Assembly: GCF_000730425.1 (NCBI RefSeq) | Contig: NZ_CP008896.1 | Coordinates: 682,001-746,000, forward strand | Origin: Pseudomonas fluorescens | GTDB lineage: Bacteria; Pseudomonadota; Gammaproteobacteria; Pseudomonadales; Pseudomonadaceae | Direction: 5' to 3' | Length of the DNA: 64,000 bases | Part shown: piece after piece, positions 1 to 9,863 of the stretch | Layout: each line of letters starts with the position of its first letter | How positions within the stretch are numbered: the stretch's first letter is position 1 | Program-made: the position numbers and the translations under genes | The notes under the pieces: generated by a model | The model's input: only the letters and a program-made list of their open reading frames with translations | The model's database searches: none | What the model was told of the DNA's origin: nothing

Positions 1-288
1 GAAAACCAACTGGTCTGTCTGTTGTTTTCACCGTTTATTCGGCAAGGACAGCGCCTGGAGGCTTTCTTGCGCCGTTGCCACCCCGGCATGCTGGTGGCAC
101 TGCCCGAACTGCATAAGGCCCTTCAGGGCAAACCCTCGGCAGAACTGGTCCAGCATTGGATTGTCGACACCAGCGGTTTACCCCTGGTGCTTTTGCAGCA
201 TCTGTATGGCACCGACGTCGCAGCCAATGCCGCTTCTATCAACAGCGAGGAGCCGACCACCGAGCCGTACGGCGTGTCAGGACGCTGA
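1..288 (+). CDS. 3' end of an unidentified gene (partial)
   Basis: Reading frame 1 is open from the first base of the window and stops at 286-288, so the gene starts upstream and only its last 95 codons are seen. The visible residues are a leucine- and histidine-rich soluble stretch (LVALPELHKALQGKP, then LPLVLLQHLYGTD) followed by a polar Ser/Glu/Thr-rich tail. I do not recognise the family. It lies 43 bp upstream of a MocR-type regulator on the same strand. Confidence 0.55.
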   Translation, partial: ENQLVCLLFSPFIRQGQRLEAFLRRCHPGMLVALPELHKALQGKPSAELVQHWIVDTSGLPLVLLQHLYGTDVAANAASINSEEPTTEPYGVSGR

Positions 289-331
289 GGATGGTTGCGC
301 TACAGCAGCCACTGTCAGGGCAGGCAGCATC

Positions 332-1732
332 ATGAAGGGGGACAAGCAGGCAGGCTTCGCCTATCAGGCCGTGTATCGCTACATGATCAACCTGATCAAT
401 GAAGTGGGCACCGAGGCCAGGGTCAAGCTGCCGTCCTTGCGACATCTGGCGGAGCGTTTGAATGTATCGATTTCCACGATTCAATACGCCTACTCGCTCT
501 TGGAAAAGGAAGGCAGGGTGTACTCGGTGGCCAAGTCCGGTTACTACGCCTTGCCCATTGCCAGAAACACGCCGTGCTGCACCGCTGAGGATTTGCTGGA
601 GCGCCTGTATGTCGGGGCACGCAGGCCGGGGATGTTGGTGCTCAGTGCCGATGAACCGGCGCAACTGCTTTCCCTCGACGGCCCATTGCTGCAACTGGAA
701 CGTGAACTGGTGCGCCAGCACCCACGCCAGTTGCAGCCCTATTCCCAGCCGTGTGGAATCTGGGAACTGCGGGCGGCGCTGGCGGCGCGCTACACCCGTT
801 CACCCACGCGCTGCTGGCAGGCAGATGACGTCTATATCGGCGCTGACCTGCGGGGCGTCCTGGCCATCCTGATCGACGTGCTGGCGCTCAAGGACGCCGC
901 GGTGCTGGTGGAGTCGCCGTGTGACTGGCTTGTCCTGCGGCTGCTGCAAGACGCCGGCGTGCGCGTAATCGAGTGGCCGTGCAATGAGCCGGGCAGGCTC
1001 GACCTGGCCTATCTGGAGCAGCAACTGCGTACCGAAGGTGTGCAGTTGGCATTGCTATCCTCGACCCCGGGCCTGGCCACGGGCAACGCCTTGACGCTGG
1101 TGGATCAGGCGCAGGTGGCAAGGTTGCTGGAGCAACACGGCTGTTGGTTGCTGGAGAACGACATCCATGGTGGGTTGGAATTCGAGGCGAGCACCAGCTA
1201 CCTGCGCGACGTGGTGAACCCTGAGCGGCTCATGGTGTTTTCCACCCTCGAAAAAGTCATGGGCCCGGAAGCTCCCTACGGGTATTTGCTGTCGCGGCAC
1301 TTGAGCACGCAATTGCAGCGCCAGTTCCTGTTGCGCACGTTTCGTTTGTCGTCCATTCGCCAGCGGGCGATTGCCCGGCTGTACCACAATGGACGCCTCG
1401 ACCAGCACCTGCATGACTTGCGCGCATTGCTCAAGGAGCAGGCTGGAGCGATGCACAAACGTCTGGAGCTGCATCTGGGCGAGCGCGTGACATACCGGCT
1501 GCCCCAGGCAGGCGCTACCTACTGGTTACGCTCGACCGAGGCCGTGGACATGCGCCGGGTATTCCAGAACATGCTGGCGCGCCAGGTGGTGATTGCCCCG
1601 GGGGAATTGTTCAGCGTGAGCGGCCTGTACCAGCAGCACTTTCGCTTGAGCCATGGGGGCAGCACTCATCACAGCCTGGACCTGGTGCTGGAGGAGTTGG
1701 CATGGGCACTCAGGCAGGGGCAGAGCGGATGA
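332..1732 (+). CDS. MocR/PdxR-type regulator (GntR wHTH fused to aminotransferase fold)
   Basis: 466-aa regulator with an N-terminal GntR winged helix (about residues 10-75: LPSLRHLAERLNVSISTIQYAYSLLE) joined to a fold-type I aminotransferase domain. The expected PLP-binding lysine is present as K308 in STLEKVMGPEAPYGY. In this family the aminotransferase half usually senses PLP or an amino compound rather than catalysing. The frame is open further upstream to 161, but that part overlaps the preceding gene and has no family similarity, so the ATG at 332 is preferred. Proteins of this family often control an adjacent gene; pgm follows 114 bp downstream, but a regulatory link is not shown by the sequence. 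Confidence 0.85.
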   Translation: MKGDKQAGFAYQAVYRYMINLINEVGTEARVKLPSLRHLAERLNVSISTIQYAYSLLEKEGRVYSVAKSGYYALPIARNTPCCTAEDLLERLYVGARRPGMLVLSADEPAQLLSLDGPLLQLERELVRQHPRQLQPYSQPCGIWELRAALAARYTRSPTRCWQADDVYIGADLRGVLAILIDVLALKDAAVLVESPCDWLVLRLLQDAGVRVIEWPCNEPGRLDLAYLEQQLRTEGVQLALLSSTPGLATGNALTLVDQAQVARLLEQHGCWLLENDIHGGLEFEASTSYLRDVVNPERLMVFSTLEKVMGPEAPYGYLLSRHLSTQLQRQFLLRTFRLSSIRQRAIARLYHNGRLDQHLHDLRALLKEQAGAMHKRLELHLGERVTYRLPQAGATYWLRSTEAVDMRRVFQNMLARQVVIAPGELFSVSGLYQQHFRLSHGGSTHHSLDLVLEELAWALRQGQSG

Positions 1733-1846
1733 ACGGGGCACATAGGAAACATCCCTGATTACTGTGGGATAGATACCGTCGCGTGGCGGTCAAACACCCA
1801 GTAAACTGTCTTCCTTTTCCGAATCCTTCTTTTCAGAGGTTTTTGC

Positions 1847-3487
1847 ATGACTCTCAGTCCTTTTGCGGGCAAACCGGCGCCAGCTCAATTGCTGGTGGAC
1901 ATCCCGCGACTGGTAACGGCCTATTACACCGGCCAACCTGATGCAGCGATCTCCACTCAACGCGTGGCTTTTGGTACCTCCGGGCACCGTGGCAGCTCTT
2001 TTGACTTGAGTTTCAATGAATGGCATGTGCTGGCGATCAGCCAAGCCATTTGCCTGTACCGTGAGGCGCAAGGTATCGATGGCCCATTGTTTGTCGGCCT
2101 TGACACCCATGCGCTGTCCACTCCGGCGGGCGCCAGTGCGCTGGAAGTGCTGGCGGCCAACGGCGTGCATGTGATGCTCGCCGAAGGCGACGAATACACA
2201 CCGACCCCGGCGATTTCCCACGCCATCATCTGCTACAACCGTGGCCGCACCAGCGGGCTGGCCGATGGCATTGTCATCACCCCGTCCCACAACCCGCCCC
2301 AGAGTGGTGGCTATAAGTACAACCCGCCCAACGGCGGCCCGGCCGATACCCATGTCACCAAATGGATCGAGGCCAAGGCCAATGAACTGCTGGCCGCCAA
2401 GCTGGCCGGGGTCAAACGCATGACCCACGCACAAGCCTTGAAAGCCGACACCACCCATCGCCATGACTACCTCAATACCTATGTGGCCGATCTGATCAAT
2501 GTGATTGACATGGACGCCATCCGCAGTGCCGGCCTGCGCCTGGGCGTGGACCCATTGGGCGGAGCAGGGGTGCGCTACTGGTCAGCCATTGCCGAGCATT
2601 ACCGTTTGAACCTGGAGGTAGTGAACACCGAGGTCGACCCGACCTTCCGCTTCATGAGCGTGGACTGGGACGGCCAGATTCGCATGGACCCGTCCTCCAG
2701 CTACGCGATGCAAGGCCTGATCGGCCTCAAGGAACGCTTCGACGTGGCGTTTGCCTGCGACCCGGACCACGACCGCCACGGCATCGTTACCCCGTCCGGC
2801 GGGCTGTTGGCGCCGAACAACTACCTGGCAGTGTCCATCGACTACCTGTTCCAGAACCGCCCCCAGTGGCGCGCTGATGCGGCCGTGGGGAAAACCGTGG
2901 TCAGCAGTGGCTTGATCGACCGCGTCGCCGCACGCATTGGCCGGCGCCTGTATGAAGTGCCGGTGGGGTTCAAGTGGTTTGCCGACGGGCTGTTCGAAGG
3001 CTCATTGGGCTTTGGCGGCGAAGAAAGTGCGGGCGCTTCGTTCCTGCGCAAGGATGGCCGCGTCTGGAGTACCGACAAGGACGGCCTGATCCCGGCCTTG
3101 CTGGCCGCCGAAATGACCTCGCGCAAAGGCCAGGACCCCAGCCAGATCTACCGAGGCCTGACCGACGCCCTGGGTGAGCCATTCGCGATTCGTGTGGACG
3201 CCAAGGCCACCCCGGCGCAGAAGGCACTGCTGGGCAAGCTGGCGCCGGAGCAGGTCACGTCGAAACAATTGGCCGGGGAAAGTATCCAGCAGATCCTCAG
3301 CCATGCGCCGGGCAACGATCAGGCGATTGGCGGGCTGAAAGTCATGACCGAAAACGGCTGGTTTGCTGCGCGGCCGTCGGGCACCGAGGATATCTACAAG
3401 ATCTACGCCGAGAGCTTTATTGGCGAAGATCACCTCAAACACCTGGTGGAAGAGGCGCAGGTGTTGGTGGACGGTGCCATTTCCTGA
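1847..3487 (+). CDS. pgm: Phosphoglucomutase (alpha-D-glucose phosphate-specific)
   Basis: 546-aa cytosolic enzyme interconverting glucose-1-phosphate and glucose-6-phosphate, linking glycolysis to UDP-glucose, trehalose and exopolysaccharide synthesis. The phosphoserine loop is intact ([20 protein letters not shown], active Ser about 147). The metal loop CDPDHDRHG, the sugar loop [10 protein letters not shown] and the C-terminal phosphate loop [15 protein letters not shown] are also present. Length matches the bacterial Pgm family. An upstream purine-rich stretch (CAGAGG) precedes the ATG. A perfect hairpin follows 3 bp after the stop, so the gene is probably monocistronic. Confidence 0.97.
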   Translation: MTLSPFAGKPAPAQLLVDIPRLVTAYYTGQPDAAISTQRVAFGTSGHRGSSFDLSFNEWHVLAISQAICLYREAQGIDGPLFVGLDTHALSTPAGASALEVLAANGVHVMLAEGDEYTPTPAISHAIICYNRGRTSGLADGIVITPSHNPPQSGGYKYNPPNGGPADTHVTKWIEAKANELLAAKLAGVKRMTHAQALKADTTHRHDYLNTYVADLINVIDMDAIRSAGLRLGVDPLGGAGVRYWSAIAEHYRLNLEVVNTEVDPTFRFMSVDWDGQIRMDPSSSYAMQGLIGLKERFDVAFACDPDHDRHGIVTPSGGLLAPNNYLAVSIDYLFQNRPQWRADAAVGKTVVSSGLIDRVAARIGRRLYEVPVGFKWFADGLFEGSLGFGGEESAGASFLRKDGRVWSTDKDGLIPALLAAEMTSRKGQDPSQIYRGLTDALGEPFAIRVDAKATPAQKALLGKLAPEQVTSKQLAGESIQQILSHAPGNDQAIGGLKVMTENGWFAARPSGTEDIYKIYAESFIGEDHLKHLVEEAQVLVDGAIS

Positions 3488-3490
3488 CCA

Positions 3491-3522
3491 AATGTGGGAG
3501 CGGGCAACCCCGCTCCCACATT
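3491..3522. terminator. Perfect 14-bp hairpin (REP-like) between convergent pgm and pirin genes
   Basis: The arms AATGTGGGAGCGGG and CCCGCTCCCACATT pair perfectly around a 4-nt CAAC loop. There is no long T-tract. It sits between convergent genes, so it may be a bidirectional terminator. The core GTGGGAGCGGGC is the Pseudomonas REP-type sequence seen elsewhere in the window. Confidence 0.7.
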
Positions 3523-3538
3523 GAGCTTAGAGTCCGGC

Positions 3539-4234
3539 TCAGGCCAGATCCACCAGCACCACTTCGCTGTCTTCGATCGCCGTCACCCGCAGCACGCGCT
3601 CATCCTCTACCGCAACGCCGTCCCGCGCCTGCGCTCGCAAGCCGTTCACATCGATGACCCCGGTCGCCGGCACCAGGTAGGCCCGACGCCCTGCATCCAG
3701 GTGATACTCGGTACTTTCCCCGGCCTTCAGGTTGGCCGCCACCAGGCGTGCATCGGCGCGGATCCGCAGGCTCTCATTGTCGCCATGCTTGCCGCTGGCC
3801 AAGGTCACGAACCCTTCGCGCTCGCCCTTGGGAAAAGGCTTGGCGCCCCAGGACGGTGGCAGGCCTGCCTCGTTGGGGATGATCCAGATCTGGAAGATCT
3901 TGGTCGCCGTGGCTTCCAGGTTGTATTCGCTGTGGGCGATCCCGGTGCCGGCACTCATCACCTGCACGTCGCCCGCTTCAGTACGCCCCTTGTTACCGAG
4001 GTTGTCCGCATGGCTGATGGCGCCTTCACGCACATAGGTGATGATCTCCATGTCCCGGTGCGGATGCTGTGGGAAGCCTGTGCCTGGAGCGATGATGTCG
4101 TCGTTCCACACCCGCAGGTTGCCCCAGTGCATGCGCCGGGCATCATGGTACTCAGCGAACGAAAAGTGGTGATGGGCATCCAGCCAACCGTGATTGGCGC
4201 CGCCCAGGGAGGTAAAAGGTCGAAGTTCAAGCAT
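3539..4234 (-). CDS. Pirin family protein (bicupin, quercetinase-like)
   Basis: 231-aa bicupin of the pirin/YhhW family. The N-terminal cupin carries the usual metal ligands His57, His59, His101 and Glu103 (HPHRDME... GTGIAHSE). The C-terminal cupin starts about residue 140 (PPSWGAKPFP...). Bacterial pirins of this type show quercetin 2,3-dioxygenase activity or modulate metabolic enzymes; the physiological substrate is usually unknown. The gene is alone on the minus strand, convergent with pgm, with an AT-rich upstream region (4235-4330) as its likely promoter. Confidence 0.9.
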   Translation of the reverse strand: MLELRPFTSLGGANHGWLDAHHHFSFAEYHDARRMHWGNLRVWNDDIIAPGTGFPQHPHRDMEIITYVREGAISHADNLGNKGRTEAGDVQVMSAGTGIAHSEYNLEATATKIFQIWIIPNEAGLPPSWGAKPFPKGEREGFVTLASGKHGDNESLRIRADARLVAANLKAGESTEYHLDAGRRAYLVPATGVIDVNGLRAQARDGVAVEDERVLRVTAIEDSEVVLVDLA

Positions 4235-4460
4235 GATCGTCTCCTGTTGATGGGCCTATCATCCGTCGGGTCATCATCGATAAAAAGCGTAAAAAATGCC
4301 TAATTCCAATCTAATTATTCGATTTATTTTTTGGTCCAAAAACTAGAGCCGGGCTTCAGTTCATCGCCTAACTGCATGAAGCCAAAGCAATTGGCTGGAA
4401 CTGTCGAAGGTTTCCAGCGACCATAGGGCCTCTGTTTGCCCAAGCCCCGCAGGAGTCCGC

Positions 4461-6926
4461 GTGCCGCGACACACCCCCGATCTGCCCCCCGAACTGCGCC
4501 CGCTGGCGCAAATGCCACTGTTCAAGCGCCTGGCTGCCCGGCTGTTTGGCCATGGCCTGACGCGTTTGCGGGCCCAGCATCGTTTTTCCTGGTTGCATGG
4601 CCAGGCCGATGGCTTTCGCAGCGGGCATGAGGCGGGCGTGGAGTACGGCTACCAGGAGGGCAAGCGGGATGGCATTGAAGAAGGGCGCCAGGTCCTGCTG
4701 ATTCGTGACTTTCGTAGCGATGAGCACCGTGCCCCGGGCGTCGACGACAGCCTGTTCGACGATTGGCGCGTGCCGCTGACCGCCGAGCTGAAAAAACGCA
4801 TCAAGGCCGATGTGGCACGCCTGCTGCCGGCCCATGCGCAGCCCAGCACGGCCCAATGGAAGATGATCTTCAGCGATACTCCGTCGACCTCGGTGGTTGC
4901 TGGCGCCGGGGCGGGTAAATCCACGTCGTTGGTCCTGCGGATCCTGCTGTTGACCCATTACCTGGGCTTTGAGCTGAGCTCCATGACGGTGGTGACCTTC
5001 ACCCGTGAGTCGCGCAAGGACTTCATCAGCAAGCTCATGGAAATTCTCAACCTGTGGGGCCAACCCCTTGGTTTCAAAGAAGCCCAGGCCGTGGTGCGCA
5101 CCTTTCACTCACGCATCCTGCCCATGGTGCGCAGCCTGCCGGGTTTTGAGCGTTTGCAGGCCTTCGAGAACCTGCGCAGCGGTACCTACGATGAGGATGC
5201 CGATAGCAACCCCTTCGACCTGCGCATCAACGATGCCCAGCGCCAACAGCTCAATGCCTGTTATCACGGGCTCTATGCCCGGCATCCGCGCTTTCGCGAG
5301 CTAATTGCGCCGATGGTTCGCCACGCCTTGCAACTCAAGGAGCTGGAGCGCGACCACCCGGATGTGCAAAAGCGCGTGGCGGTCACCGAGTTGGCGGCCA
5401 AGCGTGACGAAGAACTGTGTGATGTGATCGAGGACCTGTGGCTGCGTGCCGGCGCGTGGCCGATCAAGGGGATCGAGCCCAATCGCCAAAGTGTTGAAAT
5501 CAATGGTGCTGCCTTCCATTGCCATGGCTACAGTGCCGAGTTGGATGCCTGGGTGGTGCTGGGCTTCGACGCCAGGGAACACCCTCAGATCGCGCGTCCC
5601 GGCGCCAAGCTGTCAGTGCGGGCTGAATGGGCGGTAAAGCGCACCCTTTTTCAAGCTTTTTGCCGTAAACCATTGATTTGGATAGATAGTTATGAGTCAT
5701 CCAAGCGTCTGTTGAGCAGCCTGGCCGGTGATACCACCTCAGGTCCGGGGTTTGATTACAAGGTCAAGGGTGAGCTGGCTTCGGCCCCCTTGCTGGATGG
5801 TTTCGTCACCGCCGCCGGGTTTATCGAGAACCTCGGCCTGGACGTGCCCACGGCGGTTGGCCAGATGAGTTTTGCCAAGGATGACCCGGATCGTGGTTTC
5901 TTCGAGGCATTGAGTATTTTCTGGAAGGCCCTGGAAGACCACCTGCTCGATCAGTCGCCGCCGATCATGACGTACAACCGCATGTTTTCGCTGTTTGGCG
6001 AGAACACGCCGGAAAACCTCAAGTTGCTCAGCGATGGGCTGTTGCGCCCGCTGTCGCACTTGATGATCGACGAGTTCCAGGATGTTTCGCCACAGATCGT
6101 GTCGTGGATCCGCGCCAGCCTGCGCGAGATACGCCGCCGCGGGCCGGCAATGCATGTGGGGCGTGGTGCGCAGCATTCTTCGCTGTTATGCGTCGGTGAC
6201 GACTGGCAGTCGATCTACGGTTGGCGCGGCAGTTCGCCCAAGTACTTCATGGCGTTCAACCAAGAGTTCCCGTCACCGGCCACCACCCGGGTGATGCTCG
6301 GGGAGAATTTTCGCAGCCACCAGTACATCATCGACGCCGCCGAGCATATCGTTAAAGCCGCACCGGCGATCGCGGGCAAGAAGGCCAAGGCCAGCGGGGC
6401 AACCAGGGCGCTGGTCCCGGTACAGGTGCTGGATCGAGACGAGGCGGCCCTGGCGCAGCAGTTGCTCGCCCACTACCAACGGGGCGAATCAATATTAATG
6501 CTGTATCGAAAAAGTAGCGATAAGCTATTGATTCAAGATCATATTCAATCGGCAGTTAATCTTGATTCCAGCTTGCCGCCCGCCATGCGCCGCCTCAAAC
6601 AACTGACCTATCACAGCGCCAAGGGGCTGCAGGCGGATGCGGTGTTTTTGCTGGGCGATTGCCAGCACCTGACCCGCTCGCCGTACAAGAACCAGGTGTA
6701 TCGCATGGCTGGGCTTGGCAAGGACGGTGATACCGAGCCTTACGACAATGCGCAAAAAGACGAGGTGCTGCGCCTGGCCTATGTGGGGATTACCCGGGCG
6801 GTGAGCCATTGCTATTGGTATGTCGAAGGGCAGGATGGCCAGGGCGCGAATGCGCCGAGGGCGTCGGATCGAGTCATGGGGGGCAAAGTGTTCTTTGATG
6901 ACCGGCGCAAAGCCAAGGTGTTGTAG
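4461..6926 (+). CDS. UvrD/Rep-type superfamily 1 DNA helicase
   Basis: 821-aa SF1A helicase. Walker A is GAGAGKS at about 148-154, motif Ia is VVTFTRESRKDF, and Walker B is LMIDEFQDVSPQI. The QxxR-type region is LCVGDDWQSIYGWRGS, motif V is HSAKGLQADAVFLLGD and motif VI is AYVGITRAVSH. Roughly 130 residues precede the helicase core and look charged and repetitive (EAGVEYGYQEGKRDGIEEGRQ). That N-terminal part is absent from UvrD and Rep, so this is a distinct accessory helicase, not UvrD itself. The start is the GTG at 4461, with AGGAG at 4451-4455. Translocation 3' to 5' and a repair or replication role are inferred from the family. Confidence 0.9.
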   Translation: MPRHTPDLPPELRPLAQMPLFKRLAARLFGHGLTRLRAQHRFSWLHGQADGFRSGHEAGVEYGYQEGKRDGIEEGRQVLLIRDFRSDEHRAPGVDDSLFDDWRVPLTAELKKRIKADVARLLPAHAQPSTAQWKMIFSDTPSTSVVAGAGAGKSTSLVLRILLLTHYLGFELSSMTVVTFTRESRKDFISKLMEILNLWGQPLGFKEAQAVVRTFHSRILPMVRSLPGFERLQAFENLRSGTYDEDADSNPFDLRINDAQRQQLNACYHGLYARHPRFRELIAPMVRHALQLKELERDHPDVQKRVAVTELAAKRDEELCDVIEDLWLRAGAWPIKGIEPNRQSVEINGAAFHCHGYSAELDAWVVLGFDAREHPQIARPGAKLSVRAEWAVKRTLFQAFCRKPLIWIDSYESSKRLLSSLAGDTTSGPGFDYKVKGELASAPLLDGFVTAAGFIENLGLDVPTAVGQMSFAKDDPDRGFFEALSIFWKALEDHLLDQSPPIMTYNRMFSLFGENTPENLKLLSDGLLRPLSHLMIDEFQDVSPQIVSWIRASLREIRRRGPAMHVGRGAQHSSLLCVGDDWQSIYGWRGSSPKYFMAFNQEFPSPATTRVMLGENFRSHQYIIDAAEHIVKAAPAIAGKKAKASGATRALVPVQVLDRDEAALAQQLLAHYQRGESILMLYRKSSDKLLIQDHIQSAVNLDSSLPPAMRRLKQLTYHSAKGLQADAVFLLGDCQHLTRSPYKNQVYRMAGLGKDGDTEPYDNAQKDEVLRLAYVGITRAVSHCYWYVEGQDGQGANAPRASDRVMGGKVFFDDRRKAKVL

Positions 6927-7023
6927 GGGCGAGCTTGCCTGCGAAAGATCGTCAGCGATAACGCGGGTACCTGATGCCCTGCGGTGGCCTCGGTTTTTTC
7001 GCCGGCAAGCCGGCTCCTGCAAG
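6922..7023. repeat. REP pair (inverted), degenerate left copy
   Basis: The left copy (TGTAGGGGCGAGCTTGCCTG) overlaps the helicase stop codon. An inverted right copy (TCGCCGGCAAGCCGGCTCCTGCA) ends at 7022. The two copies face each other over about 50 bp, the usual REP-doublet arrangement between convergent genes. Confidence 0.75.
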
Positions 7024-7031
7024 GGTATCTG

Positions 7032-7304
7032 TCAGGCCTGCAGCAGCTGTGGCCGTACAAACGACTCCAACTCAGCCTCGATCGCCTCGATGATTCGCTC
7101 CACATCCGTGGCGTTCATTACCGTGGCACAGGGAATGCCGGCTATGGCAATCAGGGTTTCGCCGTTCACTCGATCAAACAATCGCGCGATCATGCTGCCG
7201 GGCGCGTCCATGCTGCCTTCAAAACCGAGCGGGTGAAAATGCCAGCGCATCAGTTGGCATGCATTGGGGAACGTCACTTTGTTCATACTGCCCACCTTGT
7301 TCAT
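7032..7304 (-). CDS. DUF1652 family protein
   Basis: 90-aa small protein matching the Pseudomonas DUF1652 pattern: an N-terminal helix (FPNACQLMRWHFHPLGFEGSM), a middle strand set (GSMIARLFDRVNGETLIAIAGI) and a C-terminal helix (DVERIIEAIEAELESF). Its function is not established. The ATG at 7304 is chosen because AAAGGAAG lies 7-8 bp upstream; an internal ATG at 7286 lacks one. It is encoded alone, convergent with the helicase. Confidence 0.8.
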   Translation of the reverse strand: MNKVGSMNKVTFPNACQLMRWHFHPLGFEGSMDAPGSMIARLFDRVNGETLIAIAGIPCATVMNATDVERIIEAIEAELESFVRPQLLQA

Positions 7305-7561
7305 TGAGCACTTCCTTTAGCTCGCGGCAAGGGCGTCAGGCCCATCAATGGTCCTGACCGTGAAGCTTAAAAAATAGCACTCACTCGCAATTAGCGTCGG
7401 GGTTTTTTCTATCCGTTCGGCAGGTCCTTGCAAGAAGTTTGACGTGGGTCATGTCTTACAAATGCTTAGGCAAAAGGCCATTACTTAAAACTGTCACTTG
7501 GCCATTGAAGCACTCGGTAAAGTTGTGCAAGCTCCAGGCTTTAGCCGTTTTCGAGTGTTGT

Positions 7562-8386
7562 ATGCCACAGACCGTCCTGGCCGATAGCCCACAACAGACG
7601 CAAGCGACTGCCGACGTGGTACTACGCCATCACCTGTGCTGGAAGCGTCGCGACCTGGACGGGGTCATGGCGCACTATCACCCGGATATCCAGTACCACG
7701 ACTTCTTCCAGAACCGCGTGATGGGCTTCGATCAGTTGCGTGAGTATCTGCAAGCCAGCATGCCGCGGGACCCGGACGAGGCCATTGAGCACACGGATCG
7801 CATCCGCACCGATGGGGATACCGCATTTATCCAGTACCGCGTGACTTTGCGTGGTGGCCAGGGGCTGGTGTCGTTTCGTACCAGTGAGGCCATCACCGTG
7901 CGCGACGGGTTGATCTGGCGCGTCAACGAATACGCGTCCCTGGTGCACGAGCCCGCCACCAGCCGTTCCCAGTCCCAGGGCACGCGGCCGACTGTCAGCC
8001 GCCTGGGCCTGTCGCCCCAGCAACTGAGCTACCTGGCCAACGATTTGCTGCAGTATTTCCAACGCCAGCAACCCTATCTCGACCCCGAACTGGACCTGCA
8101 GCGGGTGGCCAAGGAATGTGGCTACAGCCGCAACCAGATTTCCTACCTGCTCAATCAGGTGCTGGGGCAGAGCTTCTACCGCTACGTCAACCAGGCCCGC
8201 CTGCAGCACTTGCTGGTGGCACTGGAGGGCGCCACGCCGCCGATCCGTATCGATGAACTGGCGTTTGCCGCCGGGTTCAATTCGCTGTCGGCGTTCTACA
8301 GCTGTTTCCGCCAGCACACAGGCATGTCGCCCAAGGCCTATGTCAAACACATTTCCCTGCGTGCACGCGCGCAAGACGACGGCTGA
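7562..8386 (+). CDS. AraC-family regulator with N-terminal SnoaL/NTF2-like domain
   Basis: 275-aa predicted transcription factor. Residues about 15-130 form a SnoaL-like polyketide-cyclase/NTF2 fold (VLRHHLCWKRRDLDGVMAHYHPDIQYHDFF... GLIWRVNEYASLVH), replacing the usual AraC cupin sensor. The last 100 residues are an AraC double HTH (LDLQRVAKECGYSRNQISYLLNQVLGQSFYRYVNQARL... IDELAFAAGFNSLSAFYSCFRQHTGMSPKAY). The ATG at 7562 starts the recognisable domain; the frame stays open to 7439 without similarity. It lies 49 bp upstream of the amine oxidase gene on the same strand, so control of that operon is likely, with a small hydrophobic ligand inferred from the fold. Confidence 0.85.
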   Translation: MPQTVLADSPQQTQATADVVLRHHLCWKRRDLDGVMAHYHPDIQYHDFFQNRVMGFDQLREYLQASMPRDPDEAIEHTDRIRTDGDTAFIQYRVTLRGGQGLVSFRTSEAITVRDGLIWRVNEYASLVHEPATSRSQSQGTRPTVSRLGLSPQQLSYLANDLLQYFQRQQPYLDPELDLQRVAKECGYSRNQISYLLNQVLGQSFYRYVNQARLQHLLVALEGATPPIRIDELAFAAGFNSLSAFYSCFRQHTGMSPKAYVKHISLRARAQDDG

Positions 8387-8435
8387 AGCCAGGCACTAGG
8401 ATCACGCCATCGACGTTTGGTGGTGGAGTTTCGGC

Positions 8436-9842
8436 ATGCCGGCATGGCGCAAGATCAGTTTATGGATGGACCAGTTGCAAGAGCCGCTGCAAGCGCGTGC
8501 GCCCCTCGGCCAGGACCTGGATGTCGATGTGGCCATTATTGGCGCCGGCTACACCGGGTTATGGACGGCCTATTACCTCAAGTGTCACGCGCCGCATCTC
8601 AACGTGGTGATCGTCGAGGCGCAGACTGCCGGTTTTGGGGCGTCCGGGCGCAACGGGGGCTGGTTGATGGGCAACCTGCTGGGCGAAGACCGCTTGCTCG
8701 CGGGGTTGCCTGCCGAGCAGCGCCGGGCCTCATTTGATCTGCTGCACGGCATCCCCGACGAGGTCGGGCAGGTCCTGCAGCGCGAGGGCATCGACTGCGA
8801 CTACCGCAAGGGCGGGGCGCTGCACTGCGCCGCCCGTTACCCCGAGCAGGAAGCGAGCCTGCGCGAATACCTGGCCAAGCTCCACGACCAGGGCCTGACC
8901 GACGACGACTACCGCTGGCTCAACCCCGAGCAACTGGCCGGGCAGATCCGCATTGCTTCGGCCTATGGCGCGGTCTATACCCCCCACGTTGCGACGATTC
9001 ACCCGGCCAAACTGGTGCGCGGCCTGGCGCGGGTGGTCGAGTCCATGGGGGTGGCGATCTACGAGAACAGCCCGGTCACCCACTGGCAATCCGGCAGTTT
9101 GCGCACCGACAAGGCCCAGGTCCGGGCGTCCTGGATCGTGCCAGCAGTAGAGGGCTATGCACCGACGCTCAAGCCCCTGGGCCGCTATCAACTGCCGGTG
9201 CAGAGCCTGATCGTGGCGACCGAACCGTTGCCGGCCAGTACCTGGGAGGAAATCGGCCTGAGCCAGGGCCAGGCCTTCGGCGAAAGCAGCCGCCAGGTCA
9301 CCTATGGCCAGCGCACCGCCGATAACCGCCTGGTCTTCGGTGCCCGTGGCGGTTATCAGTTCGCCGGCAAGCTGCGCCATAACTTCGAGCTCACTGACAG
9401 CGAAGTGCAACTGCGCCGCTATCTGTTCTGCGAGCTGTTCCCGCAACTCAAGCATGTGCGTGTGACCCACTCCTGGGGCGGCAACCTCGGCATGTCCCGG
9501 CGGTTCAGGCCACACATGCTGTGCGATAAGCAGAGCGGCATTGCCCTGTCCGGTGGCTATGGCGGGGAGGGTGTCGGTGCCAGCAACCTCGGTGGTCGGA
9601 CCCTGGCCGACCTGATCCTGGCGCGTGACACCCCCCTGGTCCAGCAACCTTGGGTGCTGCGTGAAGGCGGGCTCAATGCCCTCAAGGGGTGGGAGCCGGA
9701 ACCATGCCGCTGGTTGGGCTACAACGCGATCATCCGCAGTTTTGTCCATGAGGACCAGACCCTGGCCAACCCGAATACCGCGCCCTGGCGGCGCAAGCTG
9801 GCCAGCACGATTGCCGGCTTCATGGAAGGTTTCATGCACTAA
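8436..9842 (+). CDS. FAD-dependent amine oxidoreductase (PuuB/PauB/OrdL-like)
   Basis: 468-aa DAO-fold flavoenzyme. The Rossmann FAD motif is at about 30-60 (VDVAIIGAGYTGLWTAYYL), followed by VEAQTAGFGASGRNGGWLMG and a C-terminal FAD loop SGGYGGEGVGASNLGGRTLADL. Sequence and neighbours (cupin, polyamine-type binding protein) resemble gamma-glutamylpolyamine oxidases, which oxidise gamma-glutamylputrescine or related amines to aldehydes. The exact substrate is not decided by sequence. GGTGGAG lies 8 bp before the ATG. It is first in a probable operon with the cupin gene (21-bp gap). Confidence 0.85.
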   Translation: MPAWRKISLWMDQLQEPLQARAPLGQDLDVDVAIIGAGYTGLWTAYYLKCHAPHLNVVIVEAQTAGFGASGRNGGWLMGNLLGEDRLLAGLPAEQRRASFDLLHGIPDEVGQVLQREGIDCDYRKGGALHCAARYPEQEASLREYLAKLHDQGLTDDDYRWLNPEQLAGQIRIASAYGAVYTPHVATIHPAKLVRGLARVVESMGVAIYENSPVTHWQSGSLRTDKAQVRASWIVPAVEGYAPTLKPLGRYQLPVQSLIVATEPLPASTWEEIGLSQGQAFGESSRQVTYGQRTADNRLVFGARGGYQFAGKLRHNFELTDSEVQLRRYLFCELFPQLKHVRVTHSWGGNLGMSRRFRPHMLCDKQSGIALSGGYGGEGVGASNLGGRTLADLILARDTPLVQQPWVLREGGLNALKGWEPEPCRWLGYNAIIRSFVHEDQTLANPNTAPWRRKLASTIAGFMEGFMH

Positions 9843-9863
9843 GTCGCTTCAATCACCACAGGT